A stretch of 33,845 nucleotides of DNA. Origin: JAWLCQ01 sp041687095 (GTDB taxonomy: Bacteria > Planctomycetota > Phycisphaerae > SM23-33). The translations under genes were made by a program, and so were the position numbers. How positions within the stretch are numbered: position 1 is the first letter of the stretch; the number at the start of each line of letters is the position of its first letter. Below, piece by piece: positions 24,066 through 32,537 of this stretch. Below the pieces are notes generated by a model, which did no database searches, was not told the origin of the DNA, and worked only from the letters and a program-made list of their open reading frames with translations. The stretch lies in NCBI GenBank assembly GCA_041687095.1, contig JAWLCQ010000038.1, positions 1 to 33,845 of the forward strand, in the 5' to 3' direction.

Positions 24066-26087
24066 ATGGCGATCTCGACGTGGCTGATCGTGGCGGCGGT
24101 GACGACGCTGGGGCTAGGCGCAACGGCGATGGCGGAGGGGTTCCACGTGGCCCCCGGGGGCAGCGACCGCGGGCGCGGGACGCGGCAGGACCCGTTCGCC
24201 ACGCTCCCCCGCGCCCGCGACGCCGTCCGCGAACTCGCCCGCAACCACGGCGTCCCCCCGGGGGGAGTCACCGTCTGGGTCCGGCCCGGCCGCTACTGCC
24301 TGGGCGAGTCCCTCGCCCTCACCCCCGCCGACTCCGGAACCGAGCATGCCCCCGTCGTCTACCGCGCGGACCGTGGCGGGGAGGTCCGCATCAGCGGCGC
24401 CGCCAGCATCCCCCCCGACGCCTTCCGCCCCGTCACCGACGCCAGGGTCCTCGATCGCCTCGACCCGTCCGTCCGCGGCCGCGTCCTCCACGCCGACCTC
24501 AAGGCCCTGGGCATCGAGGACTACGGCGACCCGGTGGAACTGGGCCGGCGTGCGGAGCTGTTCGTCAACGACCGCGTGATGACCCTCGCCCGCTGGCCGA
24601 ACGAGGGCTTCACCACCGTCGCCGACGTCCTGCCCAACGAGCCCTTCACGGTCCACGGGATTTCCGGCGACAAGGTGGGCGAACTGCTCTACGAGGGCGA
24701 CCGCCCCGCGCGGTGGGTCCCCGAACTCGCCTCGCTCCGCCTGCACGGGTACTGGTTCTGGGACTGGTCCGACCAGTACCACTCCGTGAAGGCCATCGAC
24801 CCGGAGAGGAAGCTCCTCTCCATCGCACCGCCCTACCACGGGTACGGATACCGCAAGGGGATGCGGTTCTACGCGTGCAACGTCCTGTGCGAACTCGACG
24901 CCCCGGGCGAGTGGTACCTCGACCGCGAGGCGGGCGTGCTGTACCTCTACCCGCCCTGCGACCTCGCCGCCGCCCGCATCGAGCTGTCCGTGCTCCGCGA
25001 CCCGCTCGTGACGCTCAAGGGCTCGTCGCACGTGACGCTGCAGGGCTTCACGTTCGAGGGCGCCCGCGGGACCGCAGTCACCGTCGAGGACGGGGAGGGC
25101 GTGCGCATCGTGGACTGCACCGTGCGGAACGTGGGGCGCGACGGGATCACCGTGCGCGGGGGGCACGGCTGCCTCGTAGAGCGATGCCACGTCCACGACA
25201 CCGGGGCGATGGGCGTGAGCCTCAGCGGGGGGGACCGCCAGACGCTCACCCCCTGCGAGCACGAGGTGCGGGACAGCCACATCCACGACTTCAGCCGCCT
25301 CAAGCGCACCTACGCCGGGGCGGTGCATCTCAGCGGGGTGGGCGCGAGGATGGTGGGCAACTCCGTGCACGATGGCCCGCACCTGGCGGTGCTGTTCACG
25401 GGCAACGAGCACGTGATGGAGTACAACCGCATCCACGACGTGTGCGTGGAGACGGGGGACGTGGGGGTGTTCTACACCGGGCGGGACTGGACCGCGCGGG
25501 GCAACGTGCTGCGGCACAACCTTATATATGACGCCGGGGGCCCGGGCCTCCACGGGGCGCAGGCCATCTACCTCGACGACGCCGCCAGCGGGACGATCGT
25601 CCAGGGCAACGTCATCGTCCGCGTCCAGCGGGCCATCCAGGTCGGCGGCGGGCGGGACAACCGGGTGGAGAACAACGTCATCGTGGACTGCCGGATCTCG
25701 ATGTCCATCGACGACCGGGGGCTGAACTGGATGAAGGGCCACGTGTCCGAGGGCGGGGTGATGCGCGAGCGCCTCGCGGGCGTGCCGTACCGCACGCCCC
25801 CGTGGTCCGAGCGCTACCCGGAACTGGTGAATATCCTGGACGACCCCCAGACCCCCGGGGCCCCCCGGGGCAACGTGGTGCGGAACAACGTGATCGTCCG
25901 CAGCCCGGACATTCAAGCCGCCCAGGCGGCCCGCGACTTGGGCACGATCGAGGACAACCTGGTGACCGACGAGAACCCGGGCTTCGCGGACATCGACAAG
26001 CTGGACTTCCGCCTGCGGGACGACGCGGAGTTGCCCAAGCTGCTGCCGGGGTTTGACCCTGTTCCGATGGATCGCCTTGCCCGCTAG
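24066..26087 (+). CDS. Secreted right-handed parallel beta-helix protein (GH141-like)
   Basis: 673-aa protein with an N-terminal signal peptide (MAISTWLIVAAVTTLGLG, cleavage probably after AMA), so it is periplasmic or exported. FHVAPGGSDRG and DPFATLPRARDAV open the helix domain. An insert has ELFVNDRVMTLARWPNEGF and EWYLDREAGVLYLYP. PbH1 coils follow, with EYNRIHD, RHNLIYDAGG and RNNVIVRS. Its layout matches the protein at 12939, indicating paralogy at low identity. GH141 members act on plant or algal polysaccharides; the activity here is inference. The start ATG at 24066 has AAAGGAG upstream. Confidence 0.87.
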   Translation: MAISTWLIVAAVTTLGLGATAMAEGFHVAPGGSDRGRGTRQDPFATLPRARDAVRELARNHGVPPGGVTVWVRPGRYCLGESLALTPADSGTEHAPVVYRADRGGEVRISGAASIPPDAFRPVTDARVLDRLDPSVRGRVLHADLKALGIEDYGDPVELGRRAELFVNDRVMTLARWPNEGFTTVADVLPNEPFTVHGISGDKVGELLYEGDRPARWVPELASLRLHGYWFWDWSDQYHSVKAIDPERKLLSIAPPYHGYGYRKGMRFYACNVLCELDAPGEWYLDREAGVLYLYPPCDLAAARIELSVLRDPLVTLKGSSHVTLQGFTFEGARGTAVTVEDGEGVRIVDCTVRNVGRDGITVRGGHGCLVERCHVHDTGAMGVSLSGGDRQTLTPCEHEVRDSHIHDFSRLKRTYAGAVHLSGVGARMVGNSVHDGPHLAVLFTGNEHVMEYNRIHDVCVETGDVGVFYTGRDWTARGNVLRHNLIYDAGGPGLHGAQAIYLDDAASGTIVQGNVIVRVQRAIQVGGGRDNRVENNVIVDCRISMSIDDRGLNWMKGHVSEGGVMRERLAGVPYRTPPWSERYPELVNILDDPQTPGAPRGNVVRNNVIVRSPDIQAAQAARDLGTIEDNLVTDENPGFADIDKLDFRLRDDAELPKLLPGFDPVPMDRLAR

Positions 26088-26094
26088 CGTGAGG

Positions 26095-26137
26095 ATGGAC
26101 AGGAATGGACTGTATGGACCGCATGGACGAGATGGAC
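26095..26137. repeat. Short tandem ATGGAC repeat
   Basis: Five ATGGAC units start at 26095, 26105, 26114, 26123 and 26132 (9-10-bp period), beginning 8 nt after the beta-helix stop. It is too short and regular for a CRISPR array. The rest of 26088-26248 is low-complexity GGTTCC/TTCGG words. Confidence 0.7.
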
Positions 26138-26248
26138 AAACAGAACTCGCGCCTCCGGGTCCCCCGGCCTTCGGTGTTCGGTTCCTGATTCCCGGTTTTC
26201 GGTTCTTGGTTCCCGGGTTCCCCGGTCCTACCAGCGTGAGTTTCCTTG

Positions 26249-26277
26249 TTGACTCCCCTGCAGGCTTGGCGTACGAT
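26249..26277 (+). promoter_or_regulatory. Sigma-70-type promoter for the receiver gene
   Basis: TTGACT (26249-26254), a 17-bp spacer, and TACGAT (26272-26277). The predicted leader to the TTG start at 26329 is about 45 nt and includes AGGAG. Confidence 0.65.
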
Positions 26278-26328
26278 GATCCGATTCCCGGAGTCAGGTT
26301 GTACCGGGAGAGACAGGAGTCACGCGTT

Positions 26329-26703
26329 TTGGCAGAGGAACTTGCAGGAAAACGGATCCTCCTCGTCGATGACGACCGGGACATCCTCACCGCGATGCAG
26401 ACGGCCCTGGGCGATCTGGGGGCGGAGATCTTCACCGCCTCCGATGGCAGCCAGGCGGTCACGCAGGCCGAGGCGCACGAGCCCGACCTGGTGGTCCTGG
26501 ACCAGATGCTGCCCAAGCGGAGCGGGTTCCTGGTGATGGAGAAGTTCCGCCGCTCGTCCAAGCGTCCCAAGGTGATCATGATCACCGGGAACCTGGGGTC
26601 GCGGCACAAGATGTACGCGGAGTCGCTGGGGGTCAGCGCCTACCTCAACAAGCCGTTCCGGATGGAGCGGTTGATCGAAGAGGTCAAGAAGCAGCTGGCC
26701 TGA
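26329..26703 (+). CDS. Stand-alone response-regulator receiver (CheY-like)
   Basis: 124-aa single receiver domain without an output domain. The acidic pocket is D14/D15, the phospho-acceptor is D58 in VVLDQMLP, the switch residue is T86 in MITG, and the conserved lysine is K108 in LNKPF. All are intact. The TTG start at 26329 is chosen because CAGGAGT lies 9 nt upstream and the domain begins at once. A longer open frame runs upstream but is low-complexity. No kinase gene is adjacent; the nearest is the histidine kinase at 30493, which would be speculative as a partner. Confidence 0.9.
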   Translation: MAEELAGKRILLVDDDRDILTAMQTALGDLGAEIFTASDGSQAVTQAEAHEPDLVVLDQMLPKRSGFLVMEKFRRSSKRPKVIMITGNLGSRHKMYAESLGVSAYLNKPFRMERLIEEVKKQLA

Positions 26704-26779
26704 CGCCGACAAGGCAACGGCCGTCCGTCGCCCGGTGGGTTTCCCGTGCCCGTGCGGGGAAATTCCGAAACCGCTCTCC

Positions 26780-26807
26780 TTGCGGACCGGTGGATGTCAC
26801 GTATAGT
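26780..26807 (+). promoter_or_regulatory. Sigma-70-type promoter for rpsO(-pnp)
   Basis: TTGCGG (26780-26785), a 16-bp spacer, and TATAGT (26802-26807). The leader to rpsO at 26884 is about 70 nt. Confidence 0.6.
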
Positions 26808-26883
26808 ATCCAGAGACGGATGAAGGACATAGACATGGACGCCTCGTGGTGCGGGCCTCGAGGCCGGATGGGTACGGATCAAG

Positions 26884-27153
26884 ATGAGCATCACGGCTGA
26901 CCAGAAGAAGCACATTGTCGAAGAGCATCGGGTGCACGACCAGGACACGGGTTCGGCGGAGGTGCAGATTGCCCTGCTGACCTCGCGGATCAACGATCTG
27001 TCGCAGCACCTGCAGGCGCACAAGAAGGACCACGCCTCCCGGCGCGGCCTGCTGAAGATGGTGGGCAAGCGGAACAGTCTGCTGAAGTACCTGTCGCAGA
27101 CGGCCCCCAACCGCTACCGCCAGACCATCGCCAAGCTCGGCCTGCGGAAGTAG
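26884..27153 (+). CDS. rpsO: 30S ribosomal protein S15
   Basis: 89-aa S15, which binds the central domain of 16S rRNA and forms bridge B4 in the ribosome. Full-length hallmarks are DTGSAEVQIALLTSRI, the SxHLxxHKKDHxSRRGLL pattern (here HLQAHKKDHASRRGLL), and the LKYL and YRQTI segments. It is followed by pnp as in many bacteria, where the two genes share a transcript and the intergenic region is processed. The start ATG at 26884 begins MSITADQKK. Confidence 0.97.
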   Translation: MSITADQKKHIVEEHRVHDQDTGSAEVQIALLTSRINDLSQHLQAHKKDHASRRGLLKMVGKRNSLLKYLSQTAPNRYRQTIAKLGLRK

Positions 27154-27155
27154 CC

Positions 27156-27217
27156 GTACACCCCCGGTGGGGTTTCGCCTCCGGCGCCTCGCCGGTCGAC
27201 GCTTCCCGCCTGTGTAC
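27156..27217 (+). promoter_or_regulatory. Structured rpsO-pnp intergenic region
   Basis: GTACAC (27156-27161) pairs with GTGTAC (27212-27217). Inside lies the perfect hairpin CCGGCG-CCT-CGCCGG (27181-27195). In other bacteria the pnp leader is an RNase III/PNPase autoregulation site; a similar role here is inference. Confidence 0.5.
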
Positions 27218-27315
27218 TTCCCCAGCGAAGACGCTAACGAACAGTAGACATAGAGGTTACGACCAGAGGGCGCGGTCGGACAGAGTCGCCGCGCGCAGAA
27301 GAGGAAGCCACGCAG

Positions 27316-29550
27316 ATGACAGCAATTCGAGTAGAACGAGAGATCGGGGGACGCATCCTGTCCCTGGAAACCGGGCGCGTCGCCCGGCAGGCCCACGGGG
27401 CCGTCTGGGTTCAGTACGGGGACACGGTGGTGCTGGCCACCGTCCTCGCCGCCCCCTCGCAGCGGGAGCTTGACTTCTTCCCGCTGTACGTGGACTATCG
27501 CGAAAGCCAGTACGCCGCCGGGAAGATCCCCGGGGGGTTCTTCAAGCGTGAGGGACGCCCCACGACCAAGGAGATCCTCACCTGCCGGATGATCGACCGG
27601 CCCATCCGCCCCCTGTTCCCCAAGAACTACCGGGACGAGGTCCAGATCCAGTGCATGACCCTCAGCACGGATAACCAGAACGATCCGGACCTGCTGGCGA
27701 TGATCGGGGCCTCCGCCTGCCTCGCCATCAGCCCGGCCCCCTTCGCGGGCCCCATCGGGGCGGCCCGCATCGGGTACGTCGACGGCGAACTCGTCGTCAA
27801 CCCGACCCATGACCAGCTCGACGAGAGCCTCTTCGACCTGCTGGTCTCCGGGCCCCGTGATGGCGTCAACATGCTCGAACTCGGCGGGCAGGAGTCCCCC
27901 GAGTCCGTCGTCGCCGATGCCATCGCCCTGGGCCACGAGGTCAGCAATCAGATCATCGACCTCATCGAGGAGCTGGCCGCCAAGCTTGAGGTCGTCAAGG
28001 CCTTCGAGCCCACCGCCCTGCCCGATGGCCTCTTCGAACTCGTGGAGCAGAAGGCGTACGACCGCGTTCGCCAGGCCAAGCAGATCCCCGGGAAGGTCGA
28101 GCGCGGCGAGGCCCTGGCCGCCATCAAGCAGGACCTCCTCGCCGAGCTGTGCCCCGAGGGCGTCGAAGAGCCCCCGTACACCAAGGCCCAGGTGGGCGAG
28201 GCGGTGTACAAGCTCGAGGGCAAGGTCCAGCGCAAGCTCATCCTCGAGGGCACGCGGCCCGACGGGCGGGCGGTGGACGAGGTCCGCGAGCTGGCCATCG
28301 AGACGAGCGTCCTGCCCCGCACGCACGGGTCGGCCATCTTCCGCCGCGGCGAGACGCAGGCGCTGATGACCACCACGTTGGGCACCCCGCGCGACGAGCA
28401 GATCATTGACGGGCTGCTGGACGAGTACAAGAAGAAGTTCATGCTGCACTACAACTTCCCGCCCTTCTCGGTCGGGGAGATCCGGCCGATCCGCGGCCCG
28501 GGGCGGCGGGAGATCGGGCACGGGGCGCTGGCCGAGAAGTCCCTCGAGGCCGTCCTGCCCAGCCCCGACGACTTCCCCTACACCATCCGCCTGGTGTGCG
28601 ACATCCTCGAGTCCAACGGCTCGACGTCGATGGCGACGGTGTGCGGGGGGTCGCTGGCGTTGATGGACGCGGGCGTCCCCATCACCAAGCCCGTCGCGGG
28701 CATCTCGATCGGGATGGTCAGCGAGGGTGACGAGTACGTCCTGCTCACCGACATCATCGGCGAGGAGGACTTCCACGGCGACATGGACTTCAAGGTCGCC
28801 GGGACCCGGGATGGGATTACCGGCATCCAGTTGGACATGAAGTCCCGCGGGATCAAGCAGAACCAGATCGTGGACACGCTGGAGCAGGCGAGGCAGGCCC
28901 GGCTGAAGATCCTCGACGTGATGGAGCAGGCCATGCCCGCCCCGCGCGAGTCGATCAGCCAGCACGCCCCGCGGATGCTCATGATCAAGATCGACCCGAT
29001 GAAGATCGGCAAGGTGATCGGACCGGGCGGGAAGACGATCAACCGCATCCAGGACGAGACCGGGGCCATCATCGACATCGACGACGACGGGACCGTGTAC
29101 ATCTCGAGCAAGGACGCCGCCGGGGCGGAGGCCGCCTACCGCGAGGTCGAGAGCCTCACCACCGAGGCGCAGCTCGGGAAGGTCTACACCGGGAAGGTCG
29201 TGGGCATCCAGAACTTCGGGGCCTTCGTCGAGATCATGCCCGGGCAGGAGTGCATGGTCCACGTCAGCGAACTCGACATCGGCTACGTCAAGGACGTGAC
29301 CGACGTGGTGAAGATGGGCGATGAGATCCCCGTCAAGGTGATCAACATCGACGAGTCCGGGCGCGTGAAGGGCTCCCGCCGGGAGGCCATGCGGGACCTC
29401 GGGCTCATCACCGAAGAGCAGGAGCAGGCCGCCCGCGAGGCCTCCCAGGGCGCCGGCGGCGACCGGGATCGCGACCGCGGACCCCGCGGTGGCGGCGGCG
29501 GTGGACGCGGTGGTCGCGGCGGCGGCGGCGGCGGACGCCGGGACCGCTGA
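27316..29550 (+). CDS. pnp: Polynucleotide phosphorylase
   Basis: 744-aa 3'-5' exoribonuclease that degrades RNA phosphorolytically and works with RNase E-type degradosomes. Two RNase PH domains are present (the first from residue 1, with FFKREGRPT; the second with GTRPDGRAVDEVR, FRRGETQALMTTTLG and DIIGEEDFHGDMDFKVAG). A KH domain follows (KIGKVIGPGGKTINRI), then an S1 domain (GKVVGIQNFGAFVEI, MVHVSEL). The last 35 or so residues are a Gly/Arg/Asp-rich tail with GPRGGGGGGRGGRGG, reminiscent of RGG RNA-binding tails. The start ATG at 27316 begins MTAIRVERE. Confidence 0.98.
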   Translation: MTAIRVEREIGGRILSLETGRVARQAHGAVWVQYGDTVVLATVLAAPSQRELDFFPLYVDYRESQYAAGKIPGGFFKREGRPTTKEILTCRMIDRPIRPLFPKNYRDEVQIQCMTLSTDNQNDPDLLAMIGASACLAISPAPFAGPIGAARIGYVDGELVVNPTHDQLDESLFDLLVSGPRDGVNMLELGGQESPESVVADAIALGHEVSNQIIDLIEELAAKLEVVKAFEPTALPDGLFELVEQKAYDRVRQAKQIPGKVERGEALAAIKQDLLAELCPEGVEEPPYTKAQVGEAVYKLEGKVQRKLILEGTRPDGRAVDEVRELAIETSVLPRTHGSAIFRRGETQALMTTTLGTPRDEQIIDGLLDEYKKKFMLHYNFPPFSVGEIRPIRGPGRREIGHGALAEKSLEAVLPSPDDFPYTIRLVCDILESNGSTSMATVCGGSLALMDAGVPITKPVAGISIGMVSEGDEYVLLTDIIGEEDFHGDMDFKVAGTRDGITGIQLDMKSRGIKQNQIVDTLEQARQARLKILDVMEQAMPAPRESISQHAPRMLMIKIDPMKIGKVIGPGGKTINRIQDETGAIIDIDDDGTVYISSKDAAGAEAAYREVESLTTEAQLGKVYTGKVVGIQNFGAFVEIMPGQECMVHVSELDIGYVKDVTDVVKMGDEIPVKVINIDESGRVKGSRREAMRDLGLITEEQEQAAREASQGAGGDRDRDRGPRGGGGGGRGGRGGGGGGRRDR

Positions 29551-29574
29551 GGCCCCTGTTTGCATTGGCATACC

Positions 29575-29610
29575 GCACCCCCGGGCCCCGGCCCGGGGGT
29601 GCTTCTATTT
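29575..29610 (+). terminator. Intrinsic terminator of pnp
   Basis: GCACCCCCGGGC (29575-29586), loop CCCG, GCCCGGGGGTGC (29591-29602), a perfect 12-bp stem followed by TTCTATTT. It begins 25 nt after the pnp stop. Confidence 0.88.
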
Positions 29611-29894
29611 CCAGACCCCGTGCGGGAAGGAACGACCCAAGGGCGTCCGAGCCATGGCGAATGACGGAATGGCAGACGGCGTGGTGGTCACTGGCAGCCC
29701 CATGGAGATGCCGTTGGAAAAAACAGCAATACTTCCCCTTGCCATTGTGTCAGTGGCGCGGGAGGATGGCCGTCCATGGCAGTGGACGGTGGGTTGGCCA
29801 GTCCGCCGGCAGCGGATTCATCTCCGGTCTTCCGCCCGTCCCGAACAACGTCGCGGGGCGAGGTTTCGCCCCGAGTGTACGAGGGGCAAGAGCT
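29611..29894 (+). other. Upstream region/possible long leader of the cold-shock gene
   Basis: The pnp-csp gap totals 344 bp including the terminator. No gene is supported. A hairpin CCGTCCA (29770-29776) pairs with TGGACGG (29783-29789) and is flanked by GGCC/GGCC. Long structured leaders are known for cspA-type genes, but no promoter was identified, so a thermosensing role is only a possibility. Confidence 0.35.
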
Positions 29895-30143
29895 ATGCCG
29901 ATGGGCGAAGTCAAGTGGTTCGATCCGAAGAAGGGCTATGGATTCATCCTTGGGGAGGACGGAACGGATATCTTCGTTCACTACTCCTCCATCCAGAGCG
30001 ACGGGTTCCGCACGCTACGGGACGGGGAGTTCGTCACCTACGAACTCGTGAAGGGCGACAAGGGCTTCCACGCCCGCAACGTGCTTCGACCGATCGGGGC
30101 AATGGCGCCGACGGACTCCGCCCCGCCATCCGCGAGCGCATAG
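29895..30143 (+). CDS. Cold-shock domain protein
   Basis: 82-aa single cold-shock domain protein that binds single-stranded RNA or DNA. RNP1 is KGYGFI (13-18) and RNP2 is DIFVH (25-29), with the N-terminal VKWFDPKKG. The domain ends near residue 68 and is followed by an Ala/Pro/Ser-rich tail. The start ATG at 29895 (MPMGEVKW) has GAGGGG upstream; the second ATG two codons later is possible. Members act as RNA chaperones or antiterminators at low temperature, or constitutively. Confidence 0.92.
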   Translation: MPMGEVKWFDPKKGYGFILGEDGTDIFVHYSSIQSDGFRTLRDGEFVTYELVKGDKGFHARNVLRPIGAMAPTDSAPPSASA

Positions 30144-30214
30144 ATCCCCGCCTCCGCACGCGACGGCGATGCCTGTGCTGCGCGCTCGGCCAGCGTGCCC
30201 CGCACGAGAACGAC

Positions 30215-30462
30215 TTGCGAATTGCGGATCGCGGACTGCGGATTGCCGTCCGTCCGGGCGCAGGGCGAATTCCGGGGATTCGATGGTGGTTGGGGCGGAC
30301 GCGGAGGTCGCCCAAGGGACAAGCCGAGTTCACCTCCCGTAGTAGAGCTGCCCGCGGCTTGCCCTTTGGGCGTCACGCCTGCCCTTCGCAGAGCCCTCGA
30401 ACTCGCACCGGACCCCGAACCGCAACAACCCGCAATCCGCAATCCGCAATCCCCAATTCCCC
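30215..30462. repeat. GCGGATTGCGGA-family nested inverted repeat
   Basis: The outer arms are 30215-30248 (TTGCGAATTGCGGATCGCGG...) and about 30421-30462 (CGCAATCCGCAATCCGCAAT...). A nested hairpin pairs CGCCCAAGGGACAAGCCG (30309-30326) with 30355-30372. It fills most of the 349-bp gap between csp and the histidine kinase; no gene is seen in the gap. Confidence 0.7.
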
Positions 30463-30492
30463 TCCCGCGTCCCCGGAACAGGCGGTGCGCGC

Positions 30493-31341
30493 ATGACGTC
30501 GCTGCTGTGTATCCTGCTGGGGGCGTTGGCCTCCGCTCCGCTGTGGATGGCCGTCACCTTCTGGATCTCGCGCCGCGTCTGGCGGAACGCCCGCCGGATG
30601 GCCGCCCGCGCGAAGGGGCACGACAACCTCGTGGAACTCGCCCACCTGGCGGGCGGGCTCGCCCACGAGATCAAGAACCCCCTGTCCACCATCAACATGA
30701 ACCTCAAGCTGCTCTCGGAGGACCTCGGGCGCTACCACGACGAGGAGCACGCCCGCTTCCAGCGCCGCATCGGGGCGATCCAGCAGGAGTCCCAGCGCCT
30801 CCGCGAGATCCTCGACGACTTCCTCCACTACGCCGGCAAGCACGAGCTGCACCCCCAGCGCGTCGACCTCCGCCAGGTCGTCACCGAACTCGCCGACTTC
30901 TTCGCCGCCCAGGCCTCCGTCGCCCACATCGTCCTCCGCACCAGCGCCCCCGAGCACCCCGTCCTCGCCGACATCGACATCAACCTCATCAAGCAGGCCC
31001 TGCTCAACCTCATGCTCAACGCCGCCCAGGCCATGACCCACGGGGGCGAACTCCTCATCCGCGTCGGCGCCGACCGCGCCCGCGCCGTCATCGAGGTCAT
31101 CGACACGGGGCCCGGCATTGGGCCCGAGGACATCGACAGGATCTTCCAGGTCTACTACTCCACCAAGAAGGGCGGATCGGGCCTGGGGCTGCCTACGGCG
31201 AGGCGGATCGTGCACGAGCACGGCGGGACGCTGCAGGTGCAGTCGGAACTGGGCAAGGGGACGCGATTCGTCATCGGCCTGCCGCTGCCCACGCCCGCCC
31301 CGGCCCCTGCCATCGGCGCGCGGGAGGGGAAACGGGCATGA
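30493..31341 (+). CDS. Membrane-anchored sensor histidine kinase
   Basis: 282-aa kinase. One N-terminal membrane segment (about 4-24) is followed by a HisKA domain with GLAHEIKNPLSTINMNL (H58 is the phospho-acceptor), then a HATPase domain with the N box NLMLNAAQAM, G1 DTGPGIG, F box IFQVYYSTKKGG and G2 GSGLGL. There is no periplasmic or PAS sensor domain, so signal input must come through the membrane helix or a partner. Its stop overlaps the larA-like start (ATGA), making the two genes translationally coupled, an unusual pairing. No response regulator is adjacent. Confidence 0.92.
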   Translation: MTSLLCILLGALASAPLWMAVTFWISRRVWRNARRMAARAKGHDNLVELAHLAGGLAHEIKNPLSTINMNLKLLSEDLGRYHDEEHARFQRRIGAIQQESQRLREILDDFLHYAGKHELHPQRVDLRQVVTELADFFAAQASVAHIVLRTSAPEHPVLADIDINLIKQALLNLMLNAAQAMTHGGELLIRVGADRARAVIEVIDTGPGIGPEDIDRIFQVYYSTKKGGSGLGLPTARRIVHEHGGTLQVQSELGKGTRFVIGLPLPTPAPAPAIGAREGKRA

Positions 31342-32537
31342 ATCTCGACGCCCTGCTGACGCTCGCCCCGGACCTGGGGGCCGTGACCGCCCCCCCCGAC
31401 CTCCCCGCCGCCCTGCAGGCAGCGCTGGCGCTGCTGCCGGGCCACGGGCGGCTGACGGTGGCCATCAACGACCCGCAGCGCCACACCGACTCCCCCGCCC
31501 TGCTCGCCGCCCTGGTCGGCTCTCGCCGCCCCGCCGACCTCCGCCTGCTGGTCGCCACCGGTACGCACCGCTTCGGGCCCGAGGCCCGCGCGATGTTCGA
31601 GGCCCCCCTCCGCCGCGTCCTGCCCGAGGCGCCCATCGCGTGGCACGATGCGGTGGGAAAGGACCTGATCCCGCTGGGCCACTCCCCCACCTGGGCCGCC
31701 CACCCCTGGCTGCTCGACGCGGAGGCGGTCCTCGCTCTGGGCAGCGTCGAGCCCCACTACTTCGCGGGGTTCACCGGGGCCCACAAGACCTGCACCATCG
31801 GCCTTGCCGCCTACCCCGACATCGAAGCCAACCACGCCCTCGCCCTCTCCCCGCACTCGGGCCCCGCGCGTGCGGAGGGCAATCCGGTCTTCGACGGGAT
31901 CGCGGCCATGCTCCGCGGGCTGGAGGCGTCCCGCCCCACGGCGGGCGTGAACGTGATCCAGGTGGGCGACCGCATCGTCCATGCGAGCGGGGGCACGGTC
32001 CTCGGGGCCCTGCGCGACTGCACGGCCCTCACGGAGCGCATGTTCCTCCGCCGCATCCCCCGCCCCGCCGACGCCCTCATCGCCGAGGTCGCCGGCCCGC
32101 TCGCGCGCACGTTCTACCAGGCGGACAAGGGCATCAAGAACAACGAGGCGGCCGTGCGCGATGGGGGGACGCTGATCCTCGTCGCCCCCTGCGAGGGCGG
32201 GATCGGGCAGGACCACTTCGTGTCGCTCCTGCGCGAGTGCCCGACGTACGAGTCCGCCGTGCGGCGAGTGACGGAGCGGGGCTACCGCCTGGGCGACCAC
32301 AAGGCCGTCCGCCTCCGCCGCCTCTTCGACCCCGCCGCCCGCGGGGTGCGCGGGTTCCTCGTCAGCAAGCATCTGAGCGACGACGACGTTCACACACTGG
32401 GAATGCAGCGCGTGGACACGGTCGAGGCGGCCCTGTCCCTCGCCCAGTTCTCCCCCGCGAACCCAATGCTCCTCCGCGTGCTCGATGCGGGGAACACGTG
32501 CGTCGTGCCGGAGGAGGCACCAGGGATTAGGGACTAG
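31338..32537 (+). CDS. Lactate racemase LarA homologue (nickel-pincer family)
   Basis: 399-aa LarA/DUF2088 protein. LarA uses a covalently bound nickel-pincer nucleotide to racemise or epimerise 2-hydroxy acids. NDPQR (44-48) corresponds to the usual DxTR phosphate site, ATGTHR carries H77, and PHYFAGFTGAHK carries H140 and K150, with H166 sixteen residues on. The H140/K150/H166 spacing equals that of H174/K184/H200 in L. plantarum LarA, so the pincer site looks intact. The substrate may not be lactate, as many homologues act on other hydroxy acids. The larB, larC and larE cofactor genes are not in this window. The last residues and stop are supplied by a repeat arm. Confidence 0.88.
   Translation: MNLDALLTLAPDLGAVTAPPDLPAALQAALALLPGHGRLTVAINDPQRHTDSPALLAALVGSRRPADLRLLVATGTHRFGPEARAMFEAPLRRVLPEAPIAWHDAVGKDLIPLGHSPTWAAHPWLLDAEAVLALGSVEPHYFAGFTGAHKTCTIGLAAYPDIEANHALALSPHSGPARAEGNPVFDGIAAMLRGLEASRPTAGVNVIQVGDRIVHASGGTVLGALRDCTALTERMFLRRIPRPADALIAEVAGPLARTFYQADKGIKNNEAAVRDGGTLILVAPCEGGIGQDHFVSLLRECPTYESAVRRVTERGYRLGDHKAVRLRRLFDPAARGVRGFLVSKHLSDDDVHTLGMQRVDTVEAALSLAQFSPANPMLLRVLDAGNTCVVPEEAPGIRD

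Noticed and set aside
26095..26137. Possible CRISPR-like array
   Set aside because: Units are 6 bp with 3-4-bp spacing; there are no spacers of the right size and no cas genes.
24114..26609. 831-aa antisense frame across the second beta-helix gene and receiver gene
   Set aside because: No recognisable domain; the sense genes have signal peptide, motifs, promoter and ribosome sites.
26797..29571. 924-aa open frame antisense to rpsO-pnp
   Set aside because: It overlaps two unmistakable housekeeping genes completely; composition is typical of a GC-rich shadow frame.
29655..29894. Small gene upstream of the cold-shock gene (starts MANDGMADGVVV)
   Set aside because: The frame continues across the cold-shock gene out of phase, has no ribosome site and no family features.
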